Virus record (IMG/VR): IMGVR_UViG_3300027714_000106
Location: 1-26,201 of that record
Origin: a virus
Length of the DNA stretch: 26,201 nt
Direction: 5' to 3' (one strand)
The number at the start of each line of letters is the position of its first letter. The stretch's first letter is position 1. The notes below the pieces were generated by a model. That model did no database searches and was not told where the DNA came from. It worked only from the letters and a program-made list of their open reading frames with translations. Below are positions 1 through 6,801 of this stretch, piece after piece. Made by a program: the position numbers and the translations under genes.

Positions 1-1
1 A

Positions 2-130
2 CTTTTATACGAACCAGACGCTTCAGATGCTAGTGACGATACTCCAAATGTAAAAGGAGCAGCAGGTAGTAAAAAAACTACACACGTTGCAGCCGTTACT
101 ACTGGAACAAATTACATCGCAGCTAACTAA
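2..130 (+). CDS. C-terminal fragment of an unidentified protein
   Basis: This open frame enters from the left edge and stops at TAA 128-130, giving 42 residues rich in Ala, Thr, Asp and Ser and ending in GTNYIAAN. The composition resembles the C-terminus of a phage structural protein. No domain can be assigned because the start lies outside the window. It is followed after 25 bases by a gene with a good ribosome-binding site, so it appears to belong to the same + strand transcription unit. Confidence 0.6.
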   Translation, partial: LLYEPDASDASDDTPNVKGAAGSKKTTHVAAVTTGTNYIAAN

Positions 131-155
131 GTTTATAAACCCATAAGGAGAGAAT

Positions 156-413
156 ATGGAAAAAAAAGAAGAGAATACGGCAACATTGCCTGATGGAACA
201 GAGGTACTTGAATCAGCAATGACTCAAGAACAGATTAATTCTATTAGGCATATAAAAAGTTTGAGAGATAAGGTCGCAAAACTAGAGTATGAAATAAACG
301 AACTATTACCTAGTTTGCGTTTTTATGAAAATTCTTTTGTTGAGTCCGCTAAAGGATTAGCAGAAGAAGTTATGGATGATAAATCTGATAATACCAAAGG
401 GGGTAAAAAATGA
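156..413 (+). CDS. small predicted coiled-coil protein
   Basis: An 85-residue soluble protein. The start is supported by AAGGAG about five bases upstream of the ATG. Residues 22-60 are predicted helical and heptad-like (QEQINSIRHIKSLRDKVAKL and onwards), and the tail is hydrophilic, Asp/Lys-rich and ends GGKK. There is no signal peptide or membrane segment. Its stop overlaps the start of the next gene (ATGA), so the two are probably translationally coupled. The family is not recognised. Size and context fit a minor virion protein or an accessory protein of the lysis region. Confidence 0.7.
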   Translation: MEKKEENTATLPDGTEVLESAMTQEQINSIRHIKSLRDKVAKLEYEINELLPSLRFYENSFVESAKGLAEEVMDDKSDNTKGGKK

Positions 414-568
414 TTGCAGATATAGTAATGTGGATAACCACTATAGTAACAATAAGCAGCTTAATAGCAGCTAGTACACCAACACCAAAAGACGATGTTT
501 GGATTGGCAAACTATATAAATTTATAGATATTCTTGCTTTAAATGTCATGAAGGCAAAAGATAAGTAA
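410..568 (+). CDS. small single-pass membrane protein, holin-like candidate
   Basis: A 52-residue protein whose ATG overlaps the upstream TGA by four bases. Residues 3-21 form a hydrophobic segment (IVMWITTIVTISSLIAA). A proline-rich turn TPTPKDD and an amphipathic C-terminal part ending LNVMKAKDK follow. This layout of an N-terminal membrane helix, TPTPKDD turn and basic tail is one I associate with small proteins near phage lysis genes, so a holin or holin-accessory role is inferred. The sequence itself shows only the membrane segment and charge pattern. Confidence 0.65.
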   Translation: MIADIVMWITTIVTISSLIAASTPTPKDDVWIGKLYKFIDILALNVMKAKDK

Positions 569-599
569 ATAGAATTTGTAAATTAACCCAAATAAAATC

Positions 600-950
600 A
601 TGGATGCAGCAGTACAGCTTATTACTGAACTAGGTTTTCCTATTGCTGCTGCTCTAGGATTGGGTGCTTTTGTCTGGAAGCTTATTAATAGAATTATTGA
701 TGGCATGGAAGTGAAAGTAGATGTCTTAGACGAAAAGCTAGGGACAATTATTAATTCTATGGAAGGCAGACTAGGTGGCAAACTTGACAGTCAGCATGGT
801 ATTTTAGTAGCATTGATAGATAGGGTGCGTTCATTGGATAACGAAATCATAAGACAAGACACTATGATTAAGACAATTCTAGGCGTTCCGCAATTAATCA
901 ATATTGATAAAATAGCGAAGGCAGACAGAGATGACCAAAGGAAAGACTAA
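600..950 (+). CDS. membrane-anchored coiled-coil phage protein, holin-like
   Basis: A 116-residue protein with one membrane segment at about residues 11-29 (LGFPIAAALGLGAFVWKLI) followed by a long charged helix and the segment LIDRVRSLDNEIIRQD, typical of a coiled coil. I recall similar short proteins in marine phages near lysis genes; a holin or membrane-anchoring role is inferred. No clear ribosome-binding site precedes the ATG. Its 3' end overlaps csgF by 20 bases, which links the curli-like genes physically to a phage gene and argues against a chimeric junction here. It could also be a partner of the secretion module. Confidence 0.7.
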   Translation: MDAAVQLITELGFPIAAALGLGAFVWKLINRIIDGMEVKVDVLDEKLGTIINSMEGRLGGKLDSQHGILVALIDRVRSLDNEIIRQDTMIKTILGVPQLINIDKIAKADRDDQRKD

Positions 951-1437
951 CAAGGATAAGGAAGAAGCGGCAAAGGTAAGAATATTTGCTTTTCTAGTTT
1001 TTGCTTTTGGTATTATGATGGCCTTTATAATAGCTCAAAACGCTCAAGCAGATCAGATTACACATAAGTTTAAATCTCCTTCATTCAATGGAATGAATAC
1101 CTCTAGTCATTATTTAACTATTGAAAACCAGGAATTTAATAGAAGAAAGACTATTAAAGACGAGATCAAGGCCGCCCTAGAAGAGGCTGAGAGAGACAAA
1201 GAAAACTCTACAGTTCAAAGGTTTTTAAGAAACTTTGAGAGTCGTGTATACGCTGAATTAAGCAGGCAGTTAATTGCTAATCTGTTTGGTGAAACACCGC
1301 AAACAAGTGGAACTATAACCTTAGAAGGTAATACAATAGTTTACAGTTCAGACGGAACATATCTAACTTTAACCATAACCGAAGCCGATGGAACAATTAC
1401 CACTATCAAGATTCCTCTGGGTTCCTTTACTTTTTAG
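931..1437 (+). CDS. csgF: CsgF-like curli assembly factor
   Basis: A 168-residue secreted protein. Residues 1-40 form a signal peptide with a long charged n-region, a hydrophobic core and an AQA cleavage site. The mature N-terminus DQITHKFKSPSFNGMN matches the CsgF start, the segment that in E. coli binds inside the CsgG channel and forms its second constriction. The rest also fits CsgF: the helix FESRVYAELSRQLIANLFG (102-120), SGTITLEGNTIVY, and a terminal beta region with LTITEADGTITTIKI. In bacteria CsgF couples the CsgG pore to fibre nucleation at the cell surface. The F-then-G order matches csgDEFG operons. The gene overlaps its upstream neighbour by 20 bases and csgG by 50. Confidence 0.9.
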   Translation: MTKGKTNKDKEEAAKVRIFAFLVFAFGIMMAFIIAQNAQADQITHKFKSPSFNGMNTSSHYLTIENQEFNRRKTIKDEIKAALEEAERDKENSTVQRFLRNFESRVYAELSRQLIANLFGETPQTSGTITLEGNTIVYSSDGTYLTLTITEADGTITTIKIPLGSFTF

Positions 1438-2266
1438 TATATCTAGCTGCTCAATCTTTGATCAGTATCAAGATACTATAGATCAAAGACACAAAGCAGG
1501 TGATGTAGTAAAGATAAGTGATCTTCAATCAAAAGAATTAAAAAATGTAAACATACCTGTTAGTAGGCCTATAGTAGCGGTATATCCAACATCATTCACA
1601 GATCAAACAGGACAACGTAAAAGTAATAGCTCGTTTGCTTTGTTCTCTACAGCTATAACTCAGTCTCCAAATGCACTATTAATAAGGGCCTTAAAACACG
1701 CAGGAGATGGCCAATTTTTTAGAGTGGTTGAAAGGATTGGCTTAGATAACTTAGTAAAAGAAAGACAGCTAATTAGATCGGCAAGAGAAAAGTTTGCAAA
1801 AGACGATGAAAGTAAAAACGTTCCACCCCTACTATTTGCAGGTGTCTTGCTAGAAGGTGCTGTAATAAGTTATGATAGTAACTTGACCACGGGTGGGATG
1901 GGTGCTAGGTATCTAGGAATAGGAACAAGCATTCAGTATAGAGAAGACAATATAACAGTTAGTCTTCGTATGGTATCAGTCGCAACTGGTGAAATACTTA
2001 TAGAAGTATTAACACAAAAGACAGTTTTTAGTTACGGTAAATCAGAAGACGTATTCAGGTTTATTGAGGCAAATACAGAATTAGTTGAAATTGAGTTAGG
2101 TAACTCAAACAACGAATCAGCAACAATAGCGCTTATGAAAGCTATAGAGGCTGCCGTATTAGAAATTATAAATATCGGTTACGATAGGAGCTTTTGGAAT
2201 GAACAAATTGAAATTAAAGAGCCTGATTGTGTTGATGATGACTGTATCACTTCAATCGGCAGATAA
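1388..2266 (+). CDS. csgG: CsgG-like curli secretion pore lipoprotein
   Basis: A 292-residue outer-membrane lipoprotein. The N-terminal signal has lipobox ISSC with acylated Cys21. Family blocks are clear: VAVYPTSFTDQTGQRK (63-78), FSTAITQSPNALLIRALK, VVERIGLDNLVKERQLIR, LLFAGVLLEGAVISYDSN (148-165), GGMGARYLGIGTSIQYREDN, and VSLRMVSVATGEIL. Mature length (about 272) is near that of bacterial CsgG. CsgG forms a nine-subunit outer-membrane channel for unfolded curlin. By eye, F86 aligns with the constriction Phe of E. coli CsgG, while the neighbouring Tyr/Asn positions differ. The signal peptide is encoded inside the 3' end of csgF in the +1 frame. Ribosome-binding site is weak, so coupled translation is likely. 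Confidence 0.93.
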   Translation: MEQLPLSRFLWVPLLFSISSCSIFDQYQDTIDQRHKAGDVVKISDLQSKELKNVNIPVSRPIVAVYPTSFTDQTGQRKSNSSFALFSTAITQSPNALLIRALKHAGDGQFFRVVERIGLDNLVKERQLIRSAREKFAKDDESKNVPPLLFAGVLLEGAVISYDSNLTTGGMGARYLGIGTSIQYREDNITVSLRMVSVATGEILIEVLTQKTVFSYGKSEDVFRFIEANTELVEIELGNSNNESATIALMKAIEAAVLEIINIGYDRSFWNEQIEIKEPDCVDDDCITSIGR

Positions 2267-2930
2267 CGAAATATTCGTAGATCAAAGCGGTGTGTCAGCT
2301 AATATAGATTTAGAACAGCTAGGCATATCAAACATTATTGCAGGTCTTGGTTCTTCAGCAGGAAGTCTTACAGCTTTTGATCTTGACGGAACAAGTATGA
2401 CACTTGACGTTAATATGATTGGTGCGACCAATAAGTTCTTTGGTGATATTTGGGCAGATAGCTTTACTGGTGCATATAACTTTATAGGTTCTACCAACAC
2501 CTTCACAATCCAGATAGATCCCAGCAATACTTACGGAGCAGACAGCTCTAACCAAAACGTAGCTGTTACAGGTACTGGTAATACTTTTACTTTAAATCAA
2601 GGGACATCTGCATTAGCAGCTACTTTAGATTTAGATTGGATCATTCAAGGATCTAATAACACTGTTGTTTCTAATATCAATATTGATAATGCTACTAACT
2701 ATATGGATATAGATGGTAGTGATAATACAGTTAACTATACAGGCACAGGCGTATCTGCAAGTGCTGGTGGGTATTTTTGGCTAGATCACACAGGTGGTCA
2801 AAGAACATTTAACATTAAACAACTGAGTACCCAAGACAATGATTGGCTTAAGATTATTTCTGTTGGCGGCAATGCTTCTAGTTCCGTTTGCGTTATCCAA
2901 AACGATCAAGGAACCTCAATCGGCTGTTAG
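2199..2930 (+). CDS. secreted curlin-like repeat protein, candidate CsgG substrate
   Basis: A 243-residue protein with a signal peptide at 1-21 (cleavage near SLQSA-DNE) and AGGAG eight bases before the ATG. The mature protein is low in charge and rich in Asn, Gln, Ser, Thr and Gly. It shows irregular curlin-like turns with a G-x-x-N core: LGISNII, IGATNKF, IGSTNTFTIQ, GTGNTFTLNQG, IQGSNNTVVSN, DGSDNTVNY. In curlins such units stack as strand-turn-strand rungs. Repeats are less regular and more widely spaced than in CsgA, so this is a divergent curlin or beta-solenoid. Two Cys residues (231 and 243) lie near the C-terminus. It follows csgG with a 68-base overlap, so it is the natural candidate cargo. 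Identity as an amyloid subunit is inference. Confidence 0.7.
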   Translation: MNKLKLKSLIVLMMTVSLQSADNEIFVDQSGVSANIDLEQLGISNIIAGLGSSAGSLTAFDLDGTSMTLDVNMIGATNKFFGDIWADSFTGAYNFIGSTNTFTIQIDPSNTYGADSSNQNVAVTGTGNTFTLNQGTSALAATLDLDWIIQGSNNTVVSNINIDNATNYMDIDGSDNTVNYTGTGVSASAGGYFWLDHTGGQRTFNIKQLSTQDNDWLKIISVGGNASSSVCVIQNDQGTSIGC

Positions 2931-3957
2931 TATTGGTGGTATATCTGAGCTAAATGGCTCGGCACAAATAGTAAGAGATGAGCCACTAGACGCAGAATTA
3001 GAATTATCTATACAAAGCAACGATGAAGCTGTTACTACCAATGGTAGGATGGCAATCAAGTTTCTTGACGACTCAGTAGTAAGGCTTACAGAACACTCAC
3101 AACTCTTAATAGATGAATATATCTATGATCCAGATCCAAGCAAATCTAAGATGGCTCTTACCTTTGGACTTGGTACAGCTAGGTTTATTACAGGCAATCT
3201 AAATCGTATAGATAAGAAAAACATTAGCTTACGAACCCCTACAGCTAATATAGCCATAAGAGGTACAGACTTTACAGCTACAGTAGATGAGCTAGGCCGC
3301 AGTCTTATAATACTTTTACCTGATGCCCTGGGATTATCTAGTGGTGAAATACTAGTAACTACTGCAATGGGTACAGTAACCTTAAACAAACCATTTCAAG
3401 CAACTACAGTATCTGTATTTGAATCAAGCCCTAGCAGTCCAGTGATCTTAGATTTAACCTTAGACATTATTGATAACATGCTTATTGTTAAACCACCTAA
3501 AGAAGATATGGAGATTAACCAAGAGGTATCAACTGTCTCTGAAAAAAACATCTTAGACTTTAATGATCTTGATATAGATTATTTAGCAGAAGACTATCTT
3601 GGGGACGATGAGCTTGAGTTTAACGAGTTAGACATCAATTGGTTAGATGTTAACTACTTAGAAGACCTGCTTAATATATTAGATGCGCTCGCTGTAGATG
3701 ACGATAAAGATTCTTTAGCAGAAGCATCTGCCACCAATATAACAGGTACTTTGCTTGGTAGAGATGCAGAGACTCAGATAACAACTCTAATAACTGGCAA
3801 TATTGTAAGCATGAGAAGGGCAGTAAATGACTATGCTAGATTAGACCTCAATGGAAGTGACAGCTATACTGTTATTATTATTCAAGATGGTGTTAGTAAT
3901 GTTGTTAAAATTAACGGCGGAGGGGACTCGGTTATAACCATAACTCAAGGCGAATGA
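2839..3957 (+). CDS. periplasmic/secreted FecR-domain protein with C-terminal curlin-like repeat
   Basis: A 372-residue protein with a clear signal peptide (1-20, ending FALS). Residues about 60-185 form a FecR-like domain: TNGRMAIKFLDDSVVRLTEH, FGLGTARFITG, LRTPTANIAIRGTDFTATVD. Residues 235-285 form an acidic segment with internal repeats of the type LDIDYLAEDYL / LDINWLDVNYL. The last 32 residues (SYTVIIIQDGVSNVV then INGGGDSVITITQGE) look like one curlin rung with Q-x-G-x-x-N and a closing I-T-Q-G. FecR domains are known from periplasmic signalling, and FecR-like proteins occur near CHASE2 cyclases. The start sits 92 bases inside the preceding gene, and the signal peptide makes this start convincing. 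Function is inferred: sensor, nucleator or secreted partner. Confidence 0.85.
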   Translation: MIGLRLFLLAAMLLVPFALSKTIKEPQSAVSIGGISELNGSAQIVRDEPLDAELELSIQSNDEAVTTNGRMAIKFLDDSVVRLTEHSQLLIDEYIYDPDPSKSKMALTFGLGTARFITGNLNRIDKKNISLRTPTANIAIRGTDFTATVDELGRSLIILLPDALGLSSGEILVTTAMGTVTLNKPFQATTVSVFESSPSSPVILDLTLDIIDNMLIVKPPKEDMEINQEVSTVSEKNILDFNDLDIDYLAEDYLGDDELEFNELDINWLDVNYLEDLLNILDALAVDDDKDSLAEASATNITGTLLGRDAETQITTLITGNIVSMRRAVNDYARLDLNGSDSYTVIIIQDGVSNVVKINGGGDSVITITQGE

Positions 3958-5705
3958 ATAAGTTAATACTTCCGATTCTTGCAATACTATCCTTGCCATT
4001 AGTATTCCAATCAACACCTACAGAGATACTTAAATTAAAAATCTTTGATGCCTTTGTAACAACTCCAGAGCCTAGTGGTAATTTTGTAGTATTAAATATT
4101 GAAGAGGGAGATGTAGCTAGAGAAGGAGGTTGGCCTATACCAAGAAGAAGTCTTGCTCAAATACAAGTTGATCTTATTAACAAGGGAGCCATAGGAGTTG
4201 GCTGGGTTATAAGCTTTCCTCAAGCAGATAGGATGGGAGGCGATGAAGTCTTTGCACAAACCCTAGGCTACACTAATTCTGTATTAGCAATGTTTGAAAA
4301 TCCAAACGGACAATACCCAAAAACTACAGGCACAGTTATTAAAGGAAAGAATCCTGGTGGCATACCCACTCAAGGAGTGGTTCAAAACATTAAGATACTA
4401 CAAGAAAATTCATCTCAAGGAATTGCATCTGCTCCAGTAGATATAGATAACCTGGTTAGAAGAATACCTTTGTTATTAAAAACTCCAGATGGATATGTCC
4501 CTGCTTTTGGAACAGAAGTATTAAAAGCATTAACAGGAGCAAAAACTTACATTATCACTACAAATGATAATGGTATCCAAGAGATATCAGTCAGAGGAAT
4601 ACCACCAGTTAAAACAGATAGTCTTGGTCGTAAATGGATTAGCTGGGTAGACACACCACAAACTAATTTAAAAGACATGGACGTTGCAAATAAATTTGTT
4701 TTCATTGGAACAACGGCCAATGGAATTATGCCTCAAGTGGCAACTCCAGTTGGATTATTAGAACCTCATAAGATTCAAGCTGCATTATCTGAGTCAATTC
4801 TTATAGAAAACTCTCCACGTATTCCAGACTTTGCTCTAGCGTTGGAAATTTTAATTTTTACAATTTTCGTGTCATTGACATGGTTTGTGATTAACTATCT
4901 AGGTATAACTAAGGGCGTAAGCATAGCTATTATTTTACTCTTCACTACGGCGCTCTCAGGAGTTTTTAGCATCCAAAAGGGCCTTTTAATAGACTTTTCA
5001 TGGACTTTCATCTCACAATTCATAACTGGAGCTATTGCCTTCTATTTAAACTTTAGAAAGCAGTTTAAATTGCGTCAACAGATCAAAAAACAATTTGAAC
5101 ATTACTTAGACCCAAGACAAGTTAAGAGATTACAAGACAATCCAGAGCTACTAAAACTTGGTGGCGAGAAAAGATACGCTACATTTTTATTTACAGATGT
5201 CAGAGGCTTCACTAGTCTTTCAGAAAAACTACAACCAGAAGAAGTTACTGAGATTATGAATAAGGCATTAACAGTACAAGTAGAATGTGTGCAAAGAAAT
5301 GGAGGCATGGTAGATAAATTTATAGGAGATGCTTGTATGGCAATTTTTAATGCTCCCATGGATTTAGAAGACCATGAAAACAAAGCAGTAAAGACTGCTA
5401 TTGAAATGCAAGAAGCAATAAAAGAACTTAACAAAGAACTATCCCATGAAATAGCAATTGGAGTAGGGGTAAATACTGGCGAAGCAGTTATCGGCAATAT
5501 GGGTTCAAGCACTAGATTTGATTATTCTGCTATAGGAGATGCAGTTAATACAGCAGCTAGGTTAGAGTCTGCAACCAAAGAAGCAGGAGTGGATATATTA
5601 ATTGGCGAAAATACTGCCCAAAGTGTTAATTATAAGTTAAAATCTTTAAAGGCAATGAAAGTTAAAGGTAAGGCAAAAGCTTTAAAGATATATACAATAG
5701 AATAA
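3954..5705 (+). CDS. CHASE2-domain adenylate cyclase (class III)
   Basis: A 583-residue inner-membrane protein. An N-terminal helix (3-18) leads into an extracytoplasmic CHASE2 domain (about 25-285; VVLNIEEGDV, WPIPRR, FVFIGTTANGI). Three membrane helices follow (about 292-314, 318-338, 344-366), then a linker and a class III cyclase domain (407-583). Catalytic residues are present: metal ligands D415 (FLFTDVRGFT) and D459 (DKFIGDA), base-recognising K455 and S525 (YSAIGDAVN), and transition-state N532 and R536. Lys with Thr/Ser at these places is typical of class IIIb adenylate cyclases, so cAMP is the expected product. CHASE2 is a known periplasmic sensor domain of unknown ligand. The start overlaps the FecR gene (ATGA). 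Confidence 0.93.
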   Translation: MNKLILPILAILSLPLVFQSTPTEILKLKIFDAFVTTPEPSGNFVVLNIEEGDVAREGGWPIPRRSLAQIQVDLINKGAIGVGWVISFPQADRMGGDEVFAQTLGYTNSVLAMFENPNGQYPKTTGTVIKGKNPGGIPTQGVVQNIKILQENSSQGIASAPVDIDNLVRRIPLLLKTPDGYVPAFGTEVLKALTGAKTYIITTNDNGIQEISVRGIPPVKTDSLGRKWISWVDTPQTNLKDMDVANKFVFIGTTANGIMPQVATPVGLLEPHKIQAALSESILIENSPRIPDFALALEILIFTIFVSLTWFVINYLGITKGVSIAIILLFTTALSGVFSIQKGLLIDFSWTFISQFITGAIAFYLNFRKQFKLRQQIKKQFEHYLDPRQVKRLQDNPELLKLGGEKRYATFLFTDVRGFTSLSEKLQPEEVTEIMNKALTVQVECVQRNGGMVDKFIGDACMAIFNAPMDLEDHENKAVKTAIEMQEAIKELNKELSHEIAIGVGVNTGEAVIGNMGSSTRFDYSAIGDAVNTAARLESATKEAGVDILIGENTAQSVNYKLKSLKAMKVKGKAKALKIYTIE

Positions 5706-5706
5706 T

Positions 5707-5928
5707 ATGAAAAGAGATTATAAAAAAGAATACAAGAATTTTCACAGCAAGCCTGAAGAAAAAAAGAATAGAGCTATGAGAAATGCAGCTAGAGCAATCA
5801 TGAAAAAACTTGGCAAAGCATTTACTGGTGATAACAAAGATGTTGCACACAAAGACGATAACCCAAAAAATAATAAAAAATCTAATTTAAAAATGCAGAG
5901 CAAGTCTGCAAATCGTTCAAGAAAGTGA
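5707..5928 (+). CDS. small basic HNH-like phage protein
   Basis: A 73-residue, strongly basic protein starting one base after the cyclase stop. The C-terminal half, GDNKDVAHKDDNPKNN and SNLKMQSKSANRSRK, resembles the core of HNH-type folds (D-H-x-D-x-N-P-x-N-N...SNL), but without a complete catalytic HNH set that I can confirm. I recall short proteins of this kind, with an N-terminal DYKKEYKNFHSKPE-type segment, as common in phages. It may bind nucleic acid; nuclease activity is doubtful. It marks the return to phage core genes downstream of the curli-like module. Confidence 0.65.
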   Translation: MKRDYKKEYKNFHSKPEEKKNRAMRNAARAIMKKLGKAFTGDNKDVAHKDDNPKNNKKSNLKMQSKSANRSRK

Positions 5929-5933
5929 GATTT

Positions 5934-6116
5934 ATGGCAACAACCAAAGAAGCTATTACAAAAATTGAAACGCACGAAAAAGAATGTTCTATCAGGTACG
6001 CTAATATAGAAAAAAGATTAGAAGATGGCTCAAGGCGTTTTGACAAGCTAGAGAATATGATTTGGGCAGTATATCCATTCATACTTGTTTCTTTAGTGCT
6101 ATCTAGGTTTGTCTAG
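5934..6116 (+). CDS. XhlA-like small membrane protein, holin candidate
   Basis: A 60-residue protein with an N-terminal amphipathic/coiled-coil helix (ITKIETHEKECSIRYANIEK, then RLEDGSRRFDKLE) and one C-terminal membrane segment (about 42-58, MIWAVYPFILVSLVLSRFV). This matches the layout of XhlA-type lysis proteins. ATG 5934 is preferred over the in-frame GTG 5925, which overlaps the upstream stop. Its stop overlaps the GTG start of the inner spanin. Position directly before the spanin pair and endolysin supports a holin or holin-partner role. The exact class is inferred. Confidence 0.72.
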   Translation: MATTKEAITKIETHEKECSIRYANIEKRLEDGSRRFDKLENMIWAVYPFILVSLVLSRFV

Positions 6117-6508
6117 TGAGTAAAGTTTTACTGGGTGTTGTTGGAGTTCTTTTTCTAGCCTGTATTGGACTTTGGTATCAAAACTCAAGTCTACAAGCAT
6201 TAAACCAAGCGTTTGAACTTAGAAATCAAGAACAGAAGTTAGCTATAGAGTCATTACAAAATGATTTCACAATACAAACACAAGGTTTATTGGCTATACA
6301 ATCGAGAAATCAAGAAATAGAGCAAGAAATGTCAAGGTACCTTGACATATTCAAAAGGCATAACTTAACTAAATTAGCCATAGCAAAGCCCGGACTTATA
6401 GAACCAAGAGTAAATAAAGGAACCAAAGATGTATTTGATAGCATTGAAGAAGATAGTCGTAACATCGACAGTCTTGATAATGGCTTGCAGTTGCAGCCTA
6501 ATACCTAG
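6116..6508 (+). CDS. inner-membrane spanin (Rz-like)
   Basis: A 130-residue protein starting with GTG (GTGAG overlap with the preceding TAG). One N-terminal membrane helix (about 4-22) is followed by a long predicted coiled coil (25-90) and the segment RHNLTKLAIAKPGLIEPRVN with KGTKDVFDSIEED. I recognise that KPGLIE...KGT..VFD block from phage Rz-type spanins of T7-like and related phages. Inner spanins span the periplasm with an outer-membrane lipoprotein partner and fuse the two membranes at the end of lysis. The partner is encoded in the overlapping +1 frame at its 3' end, the classical Rz/Rz1 arrangement. Confidence 0.85.
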   Translation: MSKVLLGVVGVLFLACIGLWYQNSSLQALNQAFELRNQEQKLAIESLQNDFTIQTQGLLAIQSRNQEIEQEMSRYLDIFKRHNLTKLAIAKPGLIEPRVNKGTKDVFDSIEEDSRNIDSLDNGLQLQPNT

Positions 6509-6797
6509 TAGAGAGGTAGAAATAATTACGAAGCCTATAGTAAGGACTATAGTGCAACCAATATTGCCAAGGGAGATAGATTTAAAGGACCCTTATTGGT
6601 ATGTAGTTTCTGAAAAAAACATAGATGAGTTTTTAGTAAAGATAGAAAAAGAACATGGAGACATTGTTTTTTTAGCTATGTCTGTTCCTGACTATGAACT
6701 TATGGCTTACAACATGCAGGAATTAAAGAGGTATATAAATGAGCTTAAAGAAGTTGTTGTCTATTATAGAAATGTTACTACCAAAAAAGAGGAATAA
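6429..6797 (+). CDS. outer-membrane spanin lipoprotein (Rz1-like), overlapping Rz
   Basis: A 122-residue lipoprotein that starts inside the inner-spanin gene (80-base overlap, +1 frame). The signal (MYLIALKKIVVTSTVLIMAC) ends in a lipobox-like L-I-M-A-C with Cys20, and a short Pro-containing region (PIVRTIVQPILPRE) follows. Outer spanins are usually shorter, so the roughly 80-residue extension (YWYVVSEKNIDEF onwards) is unusual and may be helical. The overlap geometry, lipobox and position before the endolysin support the call. No sequence identity to a specific Rz1 is claimed. Confidence 0.75.
   Translation: MYLIALKKIVVTSTVLIMACSCSLIPSREVEIITKPIVRTIVQPILPREIDLKDPYWYVVSEKNIDEFLVKIEKEHGDIVFLAMSVPDYELMAYNMQELKRYINELKEVVVYYRNVTTKKEE
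6725..6741 (+). promoter_or_regulatory. possible upstream ribosome-binding site and second start for the endolysin
   Basis: AAAGAGG at 6725-6731 precedes an in-frame ATG at 6739 by seven bases. The longer product would carry MSLKKLLSIIEMLLP followed by KKRNK before the normal start. The hydrophobic/amphipathic stretch is too short for a confident signal-anchor. The main start is still judged to be 6802. Confidence 0.3.
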
Positions 6798-6801
6798 AAT
6801 A

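Noticed and set aside
539-781. Minus-strand open frames such as 539-781, 3123-3389, 5102-5512, 7837-8247, 9993-10361 and 21905-22327.
   Set aside because: They lie antisense within well-supported + strand genes, have no ribosome-binding site or recognisable domain, and their composition mirrors the opposite strand.
1388-1437. The csgF/csgG overlap as a possible sequencing frameshift.
   Set aside because: Both products are complete: CsgF ends normally and CsgG has its own signal and lipobox. Similar overlaps recur at the next two junctions.
2355-2555. 66-residue minus-strand frame with several Cys residues.
   Set aside because: Antisense to the curlin-like gene, with no start signal and no match to a known family.
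5707-5928. Active HNH homing endonuclease.
   Set aside because: Only a short HNH-like core is visible, the protein is 73 residues, and a full catalytic set could not be confirmed.
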